A DNA stretch of 17,042 bases from an uncultured Ruminococcus sp. (GCA_900551505.1 URWK01000012.1:1-17042), one strand, 5' to 3'; shown: positions 7,602-14,600, numbered from the stretch's first letter. Notes: generated by a model not told the origin, from the sequence alone. Numbers and translations: made by a program.

Positions 7602-10220
7602 TTACTTCAATGCTTCTATACTCTGGTTAATTTTTGCCATCTTGTCTTCTGCCTTTGCAAGCTTTGCCTTTTCAGCTTCTACAAGTTTTTCGGGAGCTTT
7701 GGCGAGGAATCCCTGATTATTGAGTTTTCCGCTGAGGAAGTCAATATCTTTCTGAGCCTTTTCCTTTTCCTTGAGCAGTCTTGCAAGTTCCTTTTCCTTG
7801 TCAACGAGTTCGTCCATAGGTATGAAAGCTCTTGCGGAATCGGTTACTACTGTAACGGCATCAGGCATATCGAATTTTTCTCCTACTTCTATTCCTGAAG
7901 CGGATGCAAGCTTTTCAAAGAACATTTCGCATGAACTGAAAATTTCCTTGTCTGCGGTTTCAATGTAGATTTTCGCTTTCTTTGAAGGCGGTACATTCAT
8001 AGCAGTTCTGCGGTTTCTTACTTCTCTGATAACTGAAATAACCTTTTCAAATTCGCTTTCTTCCTTCGAGTAGTCAAGCTTTTCATCATATACAGGGAAT
8101 TTTTCGAGCATAATCGGTGATTTCCCATCTGTAAGTGTCTGCCAGATTTCTTCGGTAATGAACGGCATGAACGGATGAAGTAATTTAAGCATTCCCTGCA
8201 TTACCCACACGAGAACTGCCTGTGCCGATTTCATGCTTTCCCCACCTGCCTGTATTCTCGGCTTGGTAAGTTCGATGTACCAGTCGCAATATACGTCCCA
8301 GATAAAGTCGTATACCTTTCCTACTGCAATTCCGAGTTCGTATTTCTCAAGGTTTTCGTTTACTTCCCTGGCAATTACATTAAACCTGCTGATAATCCAC
8401 TTGTCTTCTATTGAAAGGTTTTCCGGAAGTCCGTTAAATTCAAAGTCATCAGGCAAATTCATCATTACAAATCTTGAAGCGTTCCAGAGCTTATTTGCAA
8501 AGTTTCTTGAAGCTTCTACTTTCTTAGGAATGTAACGCATATCATTGCCAGGAGCGTTACCTGTAACAAGCATGAGTCTGAGTGCGTCCGCACCGTATTC
8601 GTCAATGACTTTGAGAGGGTCTACGCCGTTTCCGAGAGATTTTGACATCTTTCTGCCCTGCTCATCTCTTACAAGTCCGTGAATAAGGACTGTATCAAAA
8701 GGTACTTTTCCCATATGTTCAAGTCCGCTGAACATCATTCTTACTACCCAGAAGAATATTATATCATAACCCGTTACAAGTGTGTTGGTCGGATAAAAAT
8801 ACTTCAAATCTTCCGTGTTGTCAGGCCAGCCGAGAGTTGAGAAAGGCCAGAGTGCCGAACTGAACCATGTATCAAGTGTGTCTTCGTCCTGATGCATAGC
8901 CGTTCCGCAATGAGGACACGTTGCATGGTCTTCCTTGGTAACAACCATTTCTTCGCAGGTATCACAATAGAATGCAGGTATTCTGTGACCCCACCAGAGC
9001 TGTCTTGAAATACACCAGTCACGGATATTTTCGAGCCAGTGGAAATAAATCTTGTCGAAACGTTCAGGTATGAATTTTGTTTCGCCGTTCTTAACTGCAT
9101 CTATTGCAGGCTGTGCAAGCGGTTTCATTCTTACAAACCACTGTTTGGAAACTCTCGGTTCAACTGTGGTCTTACATCTGTAGCAAGTACCTACCTTGTG
9201 AACATGGTCTTCAATCTTAACCAATGCACCCTCTGCATCAAGGTCTGCGACAATAGCTTTTCTTGCTTCGTATCTGTCCATGCCTGCGTACTTCGGATAA
9301 TTTGCAGTAATTCTTGCATCTTCTGTCATTACGTTAATTACATCAAGGTGGTGACGCAAACCTACTTCAAAGTCATTCGGGTCATGTGCCGGAGTAATCT
9401 TTACAACGCCTGTTCCGAAATCCATTTCTACATAATCATCTGCGATAATCGGGATTTCCTTGTGGATAAGCGGAAGTATTACCGTTTTGCCTACAAGGTG
9501 CTTGTATCTTTCGTCATTCGGGTTTACGGCTACGGCTGTATCTCCGAGCAAGGTTTCCGGACGTGTTGTTGCGAGTTCGATATAATCTTCAGTACCTTTT
9601 ATTCTGTATCTGAGATGCCAGAAATAACCTGCCTGTTCTTCGTAATTTACTTCCGCATCTGAAATTGAAGTTTTGCAGTGCGGACACCAGTTAATTATTC
9701 TTTCGCCTCTGTAGATAAGTTCCTTATTATAAAGATTTACGAAAACTTCTCTTACCGCCTTGTTACAACCTTCGTCCATAGTGAAACGTTCTCTTGACCA
9801 GTCGCAGGAACAGCCGAGTTTTTTAAGCTGACTTACAATTGTACCGCCATACTGTTTTTTCCATTCCCAGGCTCTTTCAAGGAATCCTTCTCTGCCAACG
9901 TCTTCTTTTTTAAGCCCTTCCTGTGCCATTTTCTCAACGACCTTAGCTTCTGTGGCAATTGAAGCGTGGTCTGTTCCCGGAAGCCAGAGTGTTGAATATC
10001 CGCTCATTCTCTTGTAACGAATGAGTATATCCTGCAAAGTTTCGTCAAGTGCGTGTCCCATATGGAGAACACCTGTAATATTTGGCGGAGGAATGACTAT
10101 TGTGTATGGTTCTTTTTTACTGTCAACGGTTGCTTTGAAGTATTCGCCGTCAATCCAGTATTTATATATCTTATCTTCAACCTGTTTCGGTTCATAGAGT
10201 TTTGAAAGCTCTTTTTTCAT
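7602..10220 (-). CDS. valS: Valyl-tRNA synthetase
   Basis: An 872-residue class I aminoacyl-tRNA synthetase that charges tRNA-Val and edits misactivated threonine. The HIGH-type motif is HMGH (53-56) after PPPNITGVL, and KMSKS is at 524-528. The editing (CP1) domain contains the segment ATTRPETLLGDTA, the anticodon-binding domain follows KMSKS, and the last 65 residues form the Lys/Glu-rich coiled coil typical of bacterial ValRS. Length is normal (about 880). An ATG 12 bases further upstream directly abuts the AAGGAG site (10233-10238), leaving no spacing, so the second ATG (10218-10220) is the better start. Promoter at 10257-10285. No T-box element lies upstream. Confidence 0.97.
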   Translation of the reverse strand: MKKELSKLYEPKQVEDKIYKYWIDGEYFKATVDSKKEPYTIVIPPPNITGVLHMGHALDETLQDILIRYKRMSGYSTLWLPGTDHASIATEAKVVEKMAQEGLKKEDVGREGFLERAWEWKKQYGGTIVSQLKKLGCSCDWSRERFTMDEGCNKAVREVFVNLYNKELIYRGERIINWCPHCKTSISDAEVNYEEQAGYFWHLRYRIKGTEDYIELATTRPETLLGDTAVAVNPNDERYKHLVGKTVILPLIHKEIPIIADDYVEMDFGTGVVKITPAHDPNDFEVGLRHHLDVINVMTEDARITANYPKYAGMDRYEARKAIVADLDAEGALVKIEDHVHKVGTCYRCKTTVEPRVSKQWFVRMKPLAQPAIDAVKNGETKFIPERFDKIYFHWLENIRDWCISRQLWWGHRIPAFYCDTCEEMVVTKEDHATCPHCGTAMHQDEDTLDTWFSSALWPFSTLGWPDNTEDLKYFYPTNTLVTGYDIIFFWVVRMMFSGLEHMGKVPFDTVLIHGLVRDEQGRKMSKSLGNGVDPLKVIDEYGADALRLMLVTGNAPGNDMRYIPKKVEASRNFANKLWNASRFVMMNLPDDFEFNGLPENLSIEDKWIISRFNVIAREVNENLEKYELGIAVGKVYDFIWDVYCDWYIELTKPRIQAGGESMKSAQAVLVWVMQGMLKLLHPFMPFITEEIWQTLTDGKSPIMLEKFPVYDEKLDYSKEESEFEKVISVIREVRNRRTAMNVPPSKKAKIYIETADKEIFSSCEMFFEKLASASGIEVGEKFDMPDAVTVVTDSARAFIPMDELVDKEKELARLLKEKEKAQKDIDFLSGKLNNQGFLAKAPEKLVEAEKAKLAKAEDKMAKINQSIEALK

Positions 10221-10256
10221 CTGGTGAAACATCTCCTTTATTTACTGATAACTTTT

Positions 10257-10285
10257 ATTATAACTTATATGACCCTAAAAATCAA
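10257..10285 (-). promoter_or_regulatory. Sigma-A-type promoter of valS
   Basis: On the minus strand TTGATT (10280-10285) and a perfect TATAAT (10257-10262) are separated by 17 bases. Transcription should start near 10250, giving a leader of about 30 bases. That is too short for a T-box riboswitch, and no T-box consensus (UGGNACCGCG) is seen. Confidence 0.8.
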
Positions 10286-10324
10286 CCTGTTTTTTTGGAA
10301 TTTAACTATATTTATCTAAAGAAA

Positions 10325-10363
10325 GAGCCGTTCACTTTGCTTGGAAAGCAGAGTGAACGGCTC
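10325..10363 (-). terminator. Strong intrinsic terminator after the DUF1858 gene
   Basis: GAGCCGTTCACTTTGCT (10325-10341) pairs with 10347-10363 over 17 positions, with one G-U wobble, and a five-base loop. On the minus strand the stem is followed by TTTCTTT. It ends transcription coming from the DUF1858 gene and isolates valS, whose promoter lies 40 bases further on. Confidence 0.85.
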
Positions 10364-10435
10364 AGTGACTATATACAACCGACTTTTGACTAAAGCCGAT
10401 TGCTTATTTTAATGAACAAACAAAAAAAGCTGTTT

Positions 10436-10642
10436 TTACTTGTTTGCAAAGTGCTTGTTAAGTTTTTCGATAAGTTCGTCAGGATTTACACCGTGAACCA
10501 TACAAGCATCTGCAATACTTTCTCCTCTTGAAGCAGGGCAACCGAGGCAATGCATACCTATTTCAAAAAAGTAAGGTGCTACATTTCCGTCAGCATCAAG
10601 AATATCACCAATAATTGTATCTTTTGTTACTTCAAAGCTCAT
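10436..10642 (-). CDS. DUF1858 domain protein (hybrid-cluster-associated redox disulfide type)
   Basis: A 68-residue protein covering a complete DUF1858 domain: a hydrophobic N-terminal helix (TIIGDIL, 9-15), the hallmark GMHCLGCPAS with Cys32 and Cys35, Cys47, and a C-terminal helix. Stand-alone members are widespread in anaerobes, and the CxxC pair suggests thiol-redox or metal binding; the exact role is unknown. The frame extends upstream to a GTG at 10690, but that start touches its purine tract without spacing and precedes the conserved part, so ATG 10640-10642 is chosen. That ATG lacks a good SD (only AAAGTGG) and sits nine bases after a strong hairpin (10652-10684), so translation may be controlled. 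A terminator follows at 10325-10363. Confidence 0.85.
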   Translation of the reverse strand: MSFEVTKDTIIGDILDADGNVAPYFFEIGMHCLGCPASRGESIADACMVHGVNPDELIEKLNKHFANK

Positions 10643-10651
10643 TTCAATTAC

Positions 10652-10684
10652 GACCACTTTCTTTAAAAGAAATTCTCTGTGGTC
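10652..10684 (-). promoter_or_regulatory. Leader hairpin just upstream of the DUF1858 start
   Basis: GACCAC (10652-10657) pairs with GTGGTC (10679-10684), and directly inside it TTTCTTT (10658-10664) pairs with AAAGAAA (10666-10672), with a six-base bulge (TTCTCT) on one side. The stem ends nine bases before the chosen ATG and absorbs the only purine-rich bases that could serve as SD. It may limit or regulate translation. If the longer GTG start at 10690 is used instead, the hairpin would lie inside the coding sequence. Confidence 0.5.
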
Positions 10685-10720
10685 TGCCACCTTTCTTTAA
10701 TATTATTTTCAGAACCAAAA

Positions 10721-10748
10721 GCGTAACCCATAAAGTTACAGGTTACGC
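10721..10748 (-). terminator. Probable terminator of the zinc-ribbon gene
   Basis: GCGTAACC (10721-10728) is the reverse complement of GGTTACGC (10741-10748), with a 12-base loop. On the minus strand it is followed by TTTTGGTT, a weak U-rich tail. It lies 27 bases beyond the stop of the zinc-ribbon gene and before the DUF1858 gene. Confidence 0.6.
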
Positions 10749-10775
10749 ATTATGTCATCAGTCAGAATCAGTTAA

Positions 10776-11054
10776 TTATTCAGCTTCTTTTCTCTTTGCG
10801 AAACATTCACTGCAATAAACAGGTCTGTCATCCTTTGGTCTGAAAGGAACTTTAGCTTCCTTACCGCATTCTGAGCAAACTGTTGTGAACATTTCTCTTT
10901 CGGCTCTGCCTGCGTTCTTTCTTGCATCACGGCAAGCCTTACATCTCTGAGGCTCGTTTGTGAAACCTTTTTCAGCGTAGAATTCCTGTTCTCCGGCTGT
11001 GAATACGAATTCATTTCCGCATTCCTTGCATACTAATGTCTTGTCTTCGTACAT
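10776..11054 (-). CDS. Zinc-ribbon protein with four CxxC pairs
   Basis: A 92-residue protein with two zinc ribbons. The first (Cys9-Cys12 and Cys38-Cys41) resembles the probable zinc-ribbon family PF13451; the second (Cys60-Cys63, then 17 residues, then Cys81-Cys84) has exactly the spacing of the CxxC-x17-CxxC family. Both are known as small conserved proteins of anaerobic Firmicutes without an assigned function; nucleic-acid or ribosome binding is possible but unproven. Start: ATG 11052-11054 with GAGG eight bases upstream. The frame stays open to 11162, but that part has no SD and lies in a possible structured RNA, so it is not included. A terminator lies at 10721-10748. Confidence 0.88.
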   Translation of the reverse strand: MYEDKTLVCKECGNEFVFTAGEQEFYAEKGFTNEPQRCKACRDARKNAGRAEREMFTTVCSECGKEAKVPFRPKDDRPVYCSECFAKRKEAE

Positions 11055-11086
11055 TGTTTTTACCTCGCTTATAGTATTTTGGGCCT

Positions 11087-11199
11087 TGGACGGATTCCCA
11101 CCGACACCTTTGTTTCTCAATTGCCTGTAAAAGGCAGGTCTGCACTTTAATGAACCTCTCATAGAATAAACAACGCTCTTGAATTAAGCTACCGGACCA
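11087..11199 (-). ncRNA. Possible structured RNA or leader between sigH-like gene and zinc-ribbon gene
   Basis: Nested complementary segments give a rod-like fold on the minus strand. TGG and CGG within 11192-11199 pair with CCG and CCA within 11087-11093, around a short mismatch. Inside them, TTGTTT (11168-11173) pairs with AAACAA (11110-11115). The innermost parts are AGGT (11154-11157) with ACCT (11136-11139) and the hairpin TGCCT/AGGCA (11122-11136); these last two share one base. The segment is more GC-rich than other intergenic DNA here, and there is no terminator between it and either neighbour. I could not match it to a known riboswitch, 6S, SRP, tmRNA or T-box consensus. It could be an unrecognised ncRNA, a leader of the zinc-ribbon gene, or chance pairing. 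Confidence 0.3.
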
Positions 11200-11202
11200 T
11201 AT

Positions 11203-11790
11203 TTATTTTATCTGTTTCAGCATAGGCTTGAGTTTTCGTCTTATTCTCTGAACAGCGTTATCGACTGCTTTAATCTTAATGCCGAGCTGAACGGAAATCT
11301 GTTCATAAGTTTCACCGCTTACAAACAGGTGAAACACGTCCCATTCCCGTTTTGAAAGCTTTGAACTGAGAATATCATAAATTTCACGGACACTTTCACG
11401 GAGCATAAGCTGACTTTCGGGAGTTTCGGAATACTGTTCACCGCTCATGTCAATATCTTCGATACTGTCCATATTATTCTTTTTGTTCTTCATCAAAGCC
11501 GTTTTCATCTTATTGGTTATGCAGACTTCCGCAAAGGTAGAGAATTTTGTGTTTTTCTCCGGATTATAAGCGGACACCGCATTCATGAAACCAAGAAAGC
11601 CCTCCTGGACAAGGTCTTCCGTATCGGAATAGTTTCCTTTTGCCATGGAAAATGCTTTTGCCTTGATAAGCCTCATATAACGTGGAGTAAGCAGGGCGGT
11701 AAGTTTTTTGTCATCGTCAGGAAAAATTCTGAACAATTCTTCGTCCGATTTACCGAAAAATTTTTCATTCAAAAAATCGAAATCACACAA
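11203..11790 (-). CDS. sigH: SigH-like RNA polymerase sigma factor (early sporulation/stationary phase)
   Basis: A 195-residue sigma-70 family protein. Region 2 spans DLVQEGFLGFMNAVSAYN (59-76) and FSTFAEVCITNKM (83-95); region 4 includes LSKREWDVFHLF (145-156) and the helix-turn-helix ending IKAVDNAVQRIRRKLK (173-188). FAE-CIT and the DNA-recognition helix closely follow Bacillus SigH, which directs transcription of spo0A, spoIIA and other early sporulation genes. The only upstream in-frame start is TTG at 11788-11790, preceded in frame by a stop codon; no clear SD is visible, so translation may be inefficient or controlled. Alternative: another sporulation-type or orphan sigma factor. A near-consensus promoter lies at 11832-11860. 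Confidence 0.82.
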   Translation of the reverse strand: MCDFDFLNEKFFGKSDEELFRIFPDDDKKLTALLTPRYMRLIKAKAFSMAKGNYSDTEDLVQEGFLGFMNAVSAYNPEKNTKFSTFAEVCITNKMKTALMKNKKNNMDSIEDIDMSGEQYSETPESQLMLRESVREIYDILSSKLSKREWDVFHLFVSGETYEQISVQLGIKIKAVDNAVQRIRRKLKPMLKQIK

Positions 11791-11831
11791 AGCTTATACA
11801 CCAACATTTCATATCTGATATGCTATTGTTA

Positions 11832-11860
11832 ATCATATACGAAAAGGGGCTATTTGTCAA
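11832..11860 (-). promoter_or_regulatory. Sigma-A-type promoter of the sigH-like gene
   Basis: On the minus strand a perfect TTGACA (11855-11860) is followed after 17 bases by TATGAT (11832-11837). The predicted transcription start near 11825 gives a leader of about 35 bases before the TTG codon. Confidence 0.85.
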
Positions 11861-12063
11861 GTTTTTTTTGTGAAAATACTAAATTTTTTTTGAAAAACGG
11901 CACTTTGGATAGAAAACACCCCTTTTTTTCGTGGAGTTTGCCCATATTCAATCTCTCACCATGTTAATAATTATACCCGTTTTTAAACTGCTTTATTCCT
12001 CATTCCTGTTTCTCATGTTAAAATTGTACGAAATCTTAAAAGGTTTTTTAATAAAATTCAATA
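11861..12063. other. Intergenic A/T-rich stretch between divergent promoters
   Basis: This roughly 200-base segment lies between the minus-strand promoter of the sigH-like gene and the plus-strand promoter at 12064. It is A/T-rich with several T-runs (for example 11884-11891 and 11922-11929). No supported gene, RNA motif or clear inverted repeat was found; it may hold activator or repressor sites for either side. Confidence 0.5.
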
Positions 12064-12093
12064 TTGTCAAACCTTATGAAACTATGCTATAAT
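12064..12093 (+). promoter_or_regulatory. Sigma-A-type promoter of the coiled-coil protein gene
   Basis: TTGTCA (12064-12069) and a perfect TATAAT (12088-12093) are 18 bases apart. Transcription should begin near 12100. This rules out translation from the TTG at 12102 and supports the ATG at 12171. Confidence 0.85.
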
Positions 12094-12106
12094 GTATTGT
12101 ATTGAT

Positions 12107-12125
12107 ACGGTTGCCGCACAACCGT
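12107..12125 (+). promoter_or_regulatory. 5' leader hairpin of the coiled-coil protein gene
   Basis: ACGGTTG (12107-12113) pairs with CAACCGT (12119-12125) around the five-base loop CCGCA. It sits at or within a few bases of the predicted 5' end of the mRNA. A stable 5'-terminal hairpin of this kind commonly protects mRNA from 5'-end-dependent decay. Confidence 0.6.
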
Positions 12126-12170
12126 TACGTCAGCAATTTTATTACAGTGCGGAGAAACGGAGCCGATTTT

Positions 12171-13565
12171 ATGCCAGATTTAATTCACGGTGCAGGTTAC
12201 TTGCCTACAGTAAAAAAGGGAGGTTTTGAACAACAAGCCGTATTAAATTATGTTGATGAACTCACCGGTCAGATTAAGGACCTTAAAAGCCAGCTTGAAG
12301 AAGCGGAAGGAAAACTTCGCAATACAAGTGCTGTCGATGTATCCGTTCTCAGAGAACTTGAAGACGATAAGAGAGCTCTCCAGGAAAAGTTACATATGAC
12401 TCAGACAATGCTTGAAAAGGAACATCAGGAAAGACTTAAAGAACGTGAAACCCTTGCGGGTGGCGGTTCTGTAGAAAGTGTTGATAATTCCGAAATGCAG
12501 GCTAAACTTGACGAAAAGGACAATGAAATAAGCGTTCTCAATGAAAAAATCGAAAAAGCTTTCAATCTCCTTGATATAAACAAACAGGAACTTGATGACC
12601 TTGAAGTTACCCTTGACGACAAGGAAGAAGAAATCGCAGAAAAAGACAAGAAGATTGCAGAACTTACAGAAGCCCTTAATAATTCCCAATCCGCAGGAAA
12701 TGCCGACAACAGTCAGGCAGAAGCAGAACTTGCCGAAAAGGATAAAACTATTACAGAACTTAAAACTCAAATATCAAACAAGGAAAACGCCATTGCAGAA
12801 AAAGATGCTGCAATCGCTGAAAAGGACAAGGCTCTCGAAGCTAAGGACAAGGAAATCGAAGAACTTAATATGCGTCTTGCAAAATGTGACCTTTCAACTT
12901 CAACAAAGGTTGCCGAATCAATCCTTAAAACCGCCGAAGAAGGTGCTCAGACTATCACTGCCGAAGCTACCGTAAAGGCTGACACAATTGTTGCAGATGC
13001 TCAGAATAAGGCTGACGAACTTATAAAGAATGCCGAAGACGAAACCGCAGAACTCAGAGAATCCAATAACAAAAAGGCCGAAGAACTCAATGTTCTTGCG
13101 GACTCTATAAAAAATCTACTCAAGGACAAGCTTGCTACACTCTCAGACAGCTTCAAGGCTGTAAATGATGCCGTTTCAAGTGCGGTTGCCTCAATCGACA
13201 CAGCAAATGAATGTATCGAAGATGACGAAAAGCTTAAAGAACTCCTTCCCGAATATGTTCCGACTCTCATAAAGGCTGAACCTGCTCCTGAAGAAAATAT
13301 CGAAGCAGTTGAACCTATCGAAGAAATCGAACAGGAAGAAGTAAAGTCTTCTCTCGTAACTCCTGAACTTGAAAGCATTCTTACCGATGTTGCCGAACAG
13401 GTTGAAGAAACTCCCGAAGTTTCTCAGCAGGAAGAGGAAAAGGAAGAAATTCCGCCCGTTGCAAATCCACTCAATTTCGGTATGGAAGGCATGGAAGACC
13501 TTTTGAAAGACATTGAAGCTTCTGCACCGGTTGACGATGAAGATGACGATATTCCGCTTTATTAA
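12171..13565 (+). CDS. Large acidic coiled-coil protein with DivIVA-like features
   Basis: A 464-residue protein without signal peptide or membrane segment. Residues 10-50 (YLPTVKKGGFEQQAV, then a helical segment with many Leu and Glu) resemble the N-terminal membrane-curvature and dimer region of DivIVA-type proteins. A long coiled coil follows (about 30-235), with recurring E-K-D-K/A-x-I-x-E-L units in 151-235. Residues 246-310 are an Ala/Glu-rich helix like the DivIVA tail or an ATP synthase b subunit. The tail from about 370 is Glu/Pro-rich and ends in DDEDDDIPLY. DivIVA-like proteins organise poles and septa, so a cell-shape or septum role is plausible but inferred. Start: ATG 12171 with GGAG (12159-12162) eight bases upstream. 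Monocistronic, with its own promoter and terminator. Confidence 0.8.
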   Translation: MPDLIHGAGYLPTVKKGGFEQQAVLNYVDELTGQIKDLKSQLEEAEGKLRNTSAVDVSVLRELEDDKRALQEKLHMTQTMLEKEHQERLKERETLAGGGSVESVDNSEMQAKLDEKDNEISVLNEKIEKAFNLLDINKQELDDLEVTLDDKEEEIAEKDKKIAELTEALNNSQSAGNADNSQAEAELAEKDKTITELKTQISNKENAIAEKDAAIAEKDKALEAKDKEIEELNMRLAKCDLSTSTKVAESILKTAEEGAQTITAEATVKADTIVADAQNKADELIKNAEDETAELRESNNKKAEELNVLADSIKNLLKDKLATLSDSFKAVNDAVSSAVASIDTANECIEDDEKLKELLPEYVPTLIKAEPAPEENIEAVEPIEEIEQEEVKSSLVTPELESILTDVAEQVEETPEVSQQEEEKEEIPPVANPLNFGMEGMEDLLKDIEASAPVDDEDDDIPLY

Positions 13566-13593
13566 TCAGGCTGTTTTATAACAGAAAACTTTT

Positions 13594-13621
13594 AAGGGGA
13601 CTTGAATAAAGTCCCCTTTTT
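13594..13621. terminator. Bidirectional intrinsic terminator between the coiled-coil gene and corA
   Basis: AAGGGGACTT (13594-13603) pairs perfectly with AAGTCCCCTT (13609-13618) around GAATA. T-rich sequence follows on the plus strand, and on the minus strand the stem is followed by AAAAGTTTT. It lies between two convergent genes and can serve both, most clearly the plus-strand one. Confidence 0.85.
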
Positions 13622-13625
13622 CTAT

Positions 13626-14552
13626 CTAATTTTTTCTGTTAAGGAATACAGCTATTACCACCATTAATACAAGTGACACCACTATCTGAAACCATGCGTT
13701 TGACGTTACGGGCAAATCTTCTACGTTCATTCCATAATATGCGAAAACTATATTAGGAATTTCCATAAGCACCGTGATTATTGTAAGGCTTTTCATTACG
13801 TCATTAACATTGTTATTGATTATCGAACCGAGAGCTTCCATGGTGCTTGAAGTGATACTTGAATAAATACTTGCCATGTCAATCGCCTGCTTTATTTCTA
13901 TGAGTACATCTTCAAGTAAGTCCTGGTCTTCCTCGTAAAGCTTTATTATCCTTCCTCTAAGTATCTTTTCAAGTGTAACTTCATTCGCTTTCAGTGAATT
14001 TGAAAAGTATACAAGCGATTTTTCAAGGTCGAGAAGCTGTATAAGCTCCTTGTTCTGCATAGTACGGCGAAGTTGCTTTTCCGTGAAGTTCGTCAGTTTA
14101 TCAATCTGTTTCAGGAACTGGAGGAACTTATAAGCCACTCTAAGGAGCATAAGCAGAACAAACCTTGTCTTGTGGCTGGTGTTCACGTTCTTAAAAACAT
14201 TTCCTGCCATTTCTTTTATTATGTCGTTGTCTTTAAGGCTTATCGTAACAACATTGGTCTTAGTGAGGATAATTCCCATAGGCATGGTAGAGAAAAGTTT
14301 TGCGGGATTCTGCGGGTCATCGTATGAAACCGGATAGTCGATTATTATAAGTGTCTGGTCATCTTCCGCTTCGATACGGGAACTTTCTTCCTCGTCAAGA
14401 GAAGATTTCACAAAGCCTGCGTCAAGTCTGAATTCTTCAATTATATGGCTTATTTCGCTTTCAGAGGGATTTACCACAGAAATCCAGCAGCCTTTTTCTA
14501 CTGTTGAAGTTTCCTGAACCATATTATCTTCGGTTTTATAGTATTTTATCAT
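13626..14552 (-). CDS. corA: CorA-family Mg2+/divalent cation transporter
   Basis: A 308-residue membrane protein with the CorA layout: a large cytoplasmic N-terminal domain (1 to about 250) with long helices, then TM1 (about 254-273), the selectivity signature YGMN (273-276) and TM2 (about 286-304), with a short basic tail. CorA pentamers carry Mg2+, Co2+ or Ni2+ down the membrane potential; subfamily members can also export or carry Zn2+, so the substrate is inferred. The family's usual length is 300-320. Start: ATG 14550-14552, with AAAGGA eight bases upstream; an upstream in-frame codon at 14579 lacks an SD. The SD lies in an alternative hairpin, 17 bases after the stop of an MgtL-like leader peptide, so Mg2+-responsive translation is suspected. 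Confidence 0.93.
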   Translation of the reverse strand: MIKYYKTEDNMVQETSTVEKGCWISVVNPSESEISHIIEEFRLDAGFVKSSLDEEESSRIEAEDDQTLIIIDYPVSYDDPQNPAKLFSTMPMGIILTKTNVVTISLKDNDIIKEMAGNVFKNVNTSHKTRFVLLMLLRVAYKFLQFLKQIDKLTNFTEKQLRRTMQNKELIQLLDLEKSLVYFSNSLKANEVTLEKILRGRIIKLYEEDQDLLEDVLIEIKQAIDMASIYSSITSSTMEALGSIINNNVNDVMKSLTIITVLMEIPNIVFAYYGMNVEDLPVTSNAWFQIVVSLVLMVVIAVFLNRKN

Positions 14553-14554
14553 GC

Positions 14555-14600
14555 TATTTGTCCTTTCTGTTACGGACAAATAACCGCATCATATTTGTCC
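14555..14600 (-). promoter_or_regulatory. Three-arm alternative hairpin over the corA ribosome binding site
   Basis: On the minus strand, arm A (14592-14600) and arm C (14555-14563) are both GGACAAATA, and the middle arm B (14574-14582) is TATTTGTCC, their exact reverse complement. B can pair with A (9-base loop) or with C (10-base loop), but not both. C contains the GGA of the corA SD (AAAGGA), so B:C hides it and A:B exposes it. A and B lie inside the leader ORF. This is the minimal form of a translational attenuator; function is inferred. Confidence 0.7.

Noticed and set aside
9039..9662. 207-codon plus-strand open frame inside valS
   Set aside because: Antisense shadow of the valS coding sequence; Cys/Phe/Tyr-rich noise without SD.
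11055..11162. 36-residue N-terminal extension of the zinc-ribbon protein
   Set aside because: No SD at the upstream start, no similarity to the family, and a good GAGG-ATG pair at 11054.
11087..11199. tRNA gene or T-box reading of the GGTAGCTTAATTCAAGAGCG segment
   Set aside because: The D-arm-like part is suggestive, but no anticodon stem or T-arm can be formed, and GGTGGGAATCCG does not match the T-box UGGNACCGCG.
11961..12092. 43-codon hydrophobic ORF before the coiled-coil gene
   Set aside because: No ribosome binding site, and it overlaps the -35 and -10 elements of a clear promoter.
12102..12170. N-terminal extension of the coiled-coil protein from a TTG
   Set aside because: The TTG lies only about two bases after the predicted transcription start and inside the leader; the ATG at 12171 has a proper SD.
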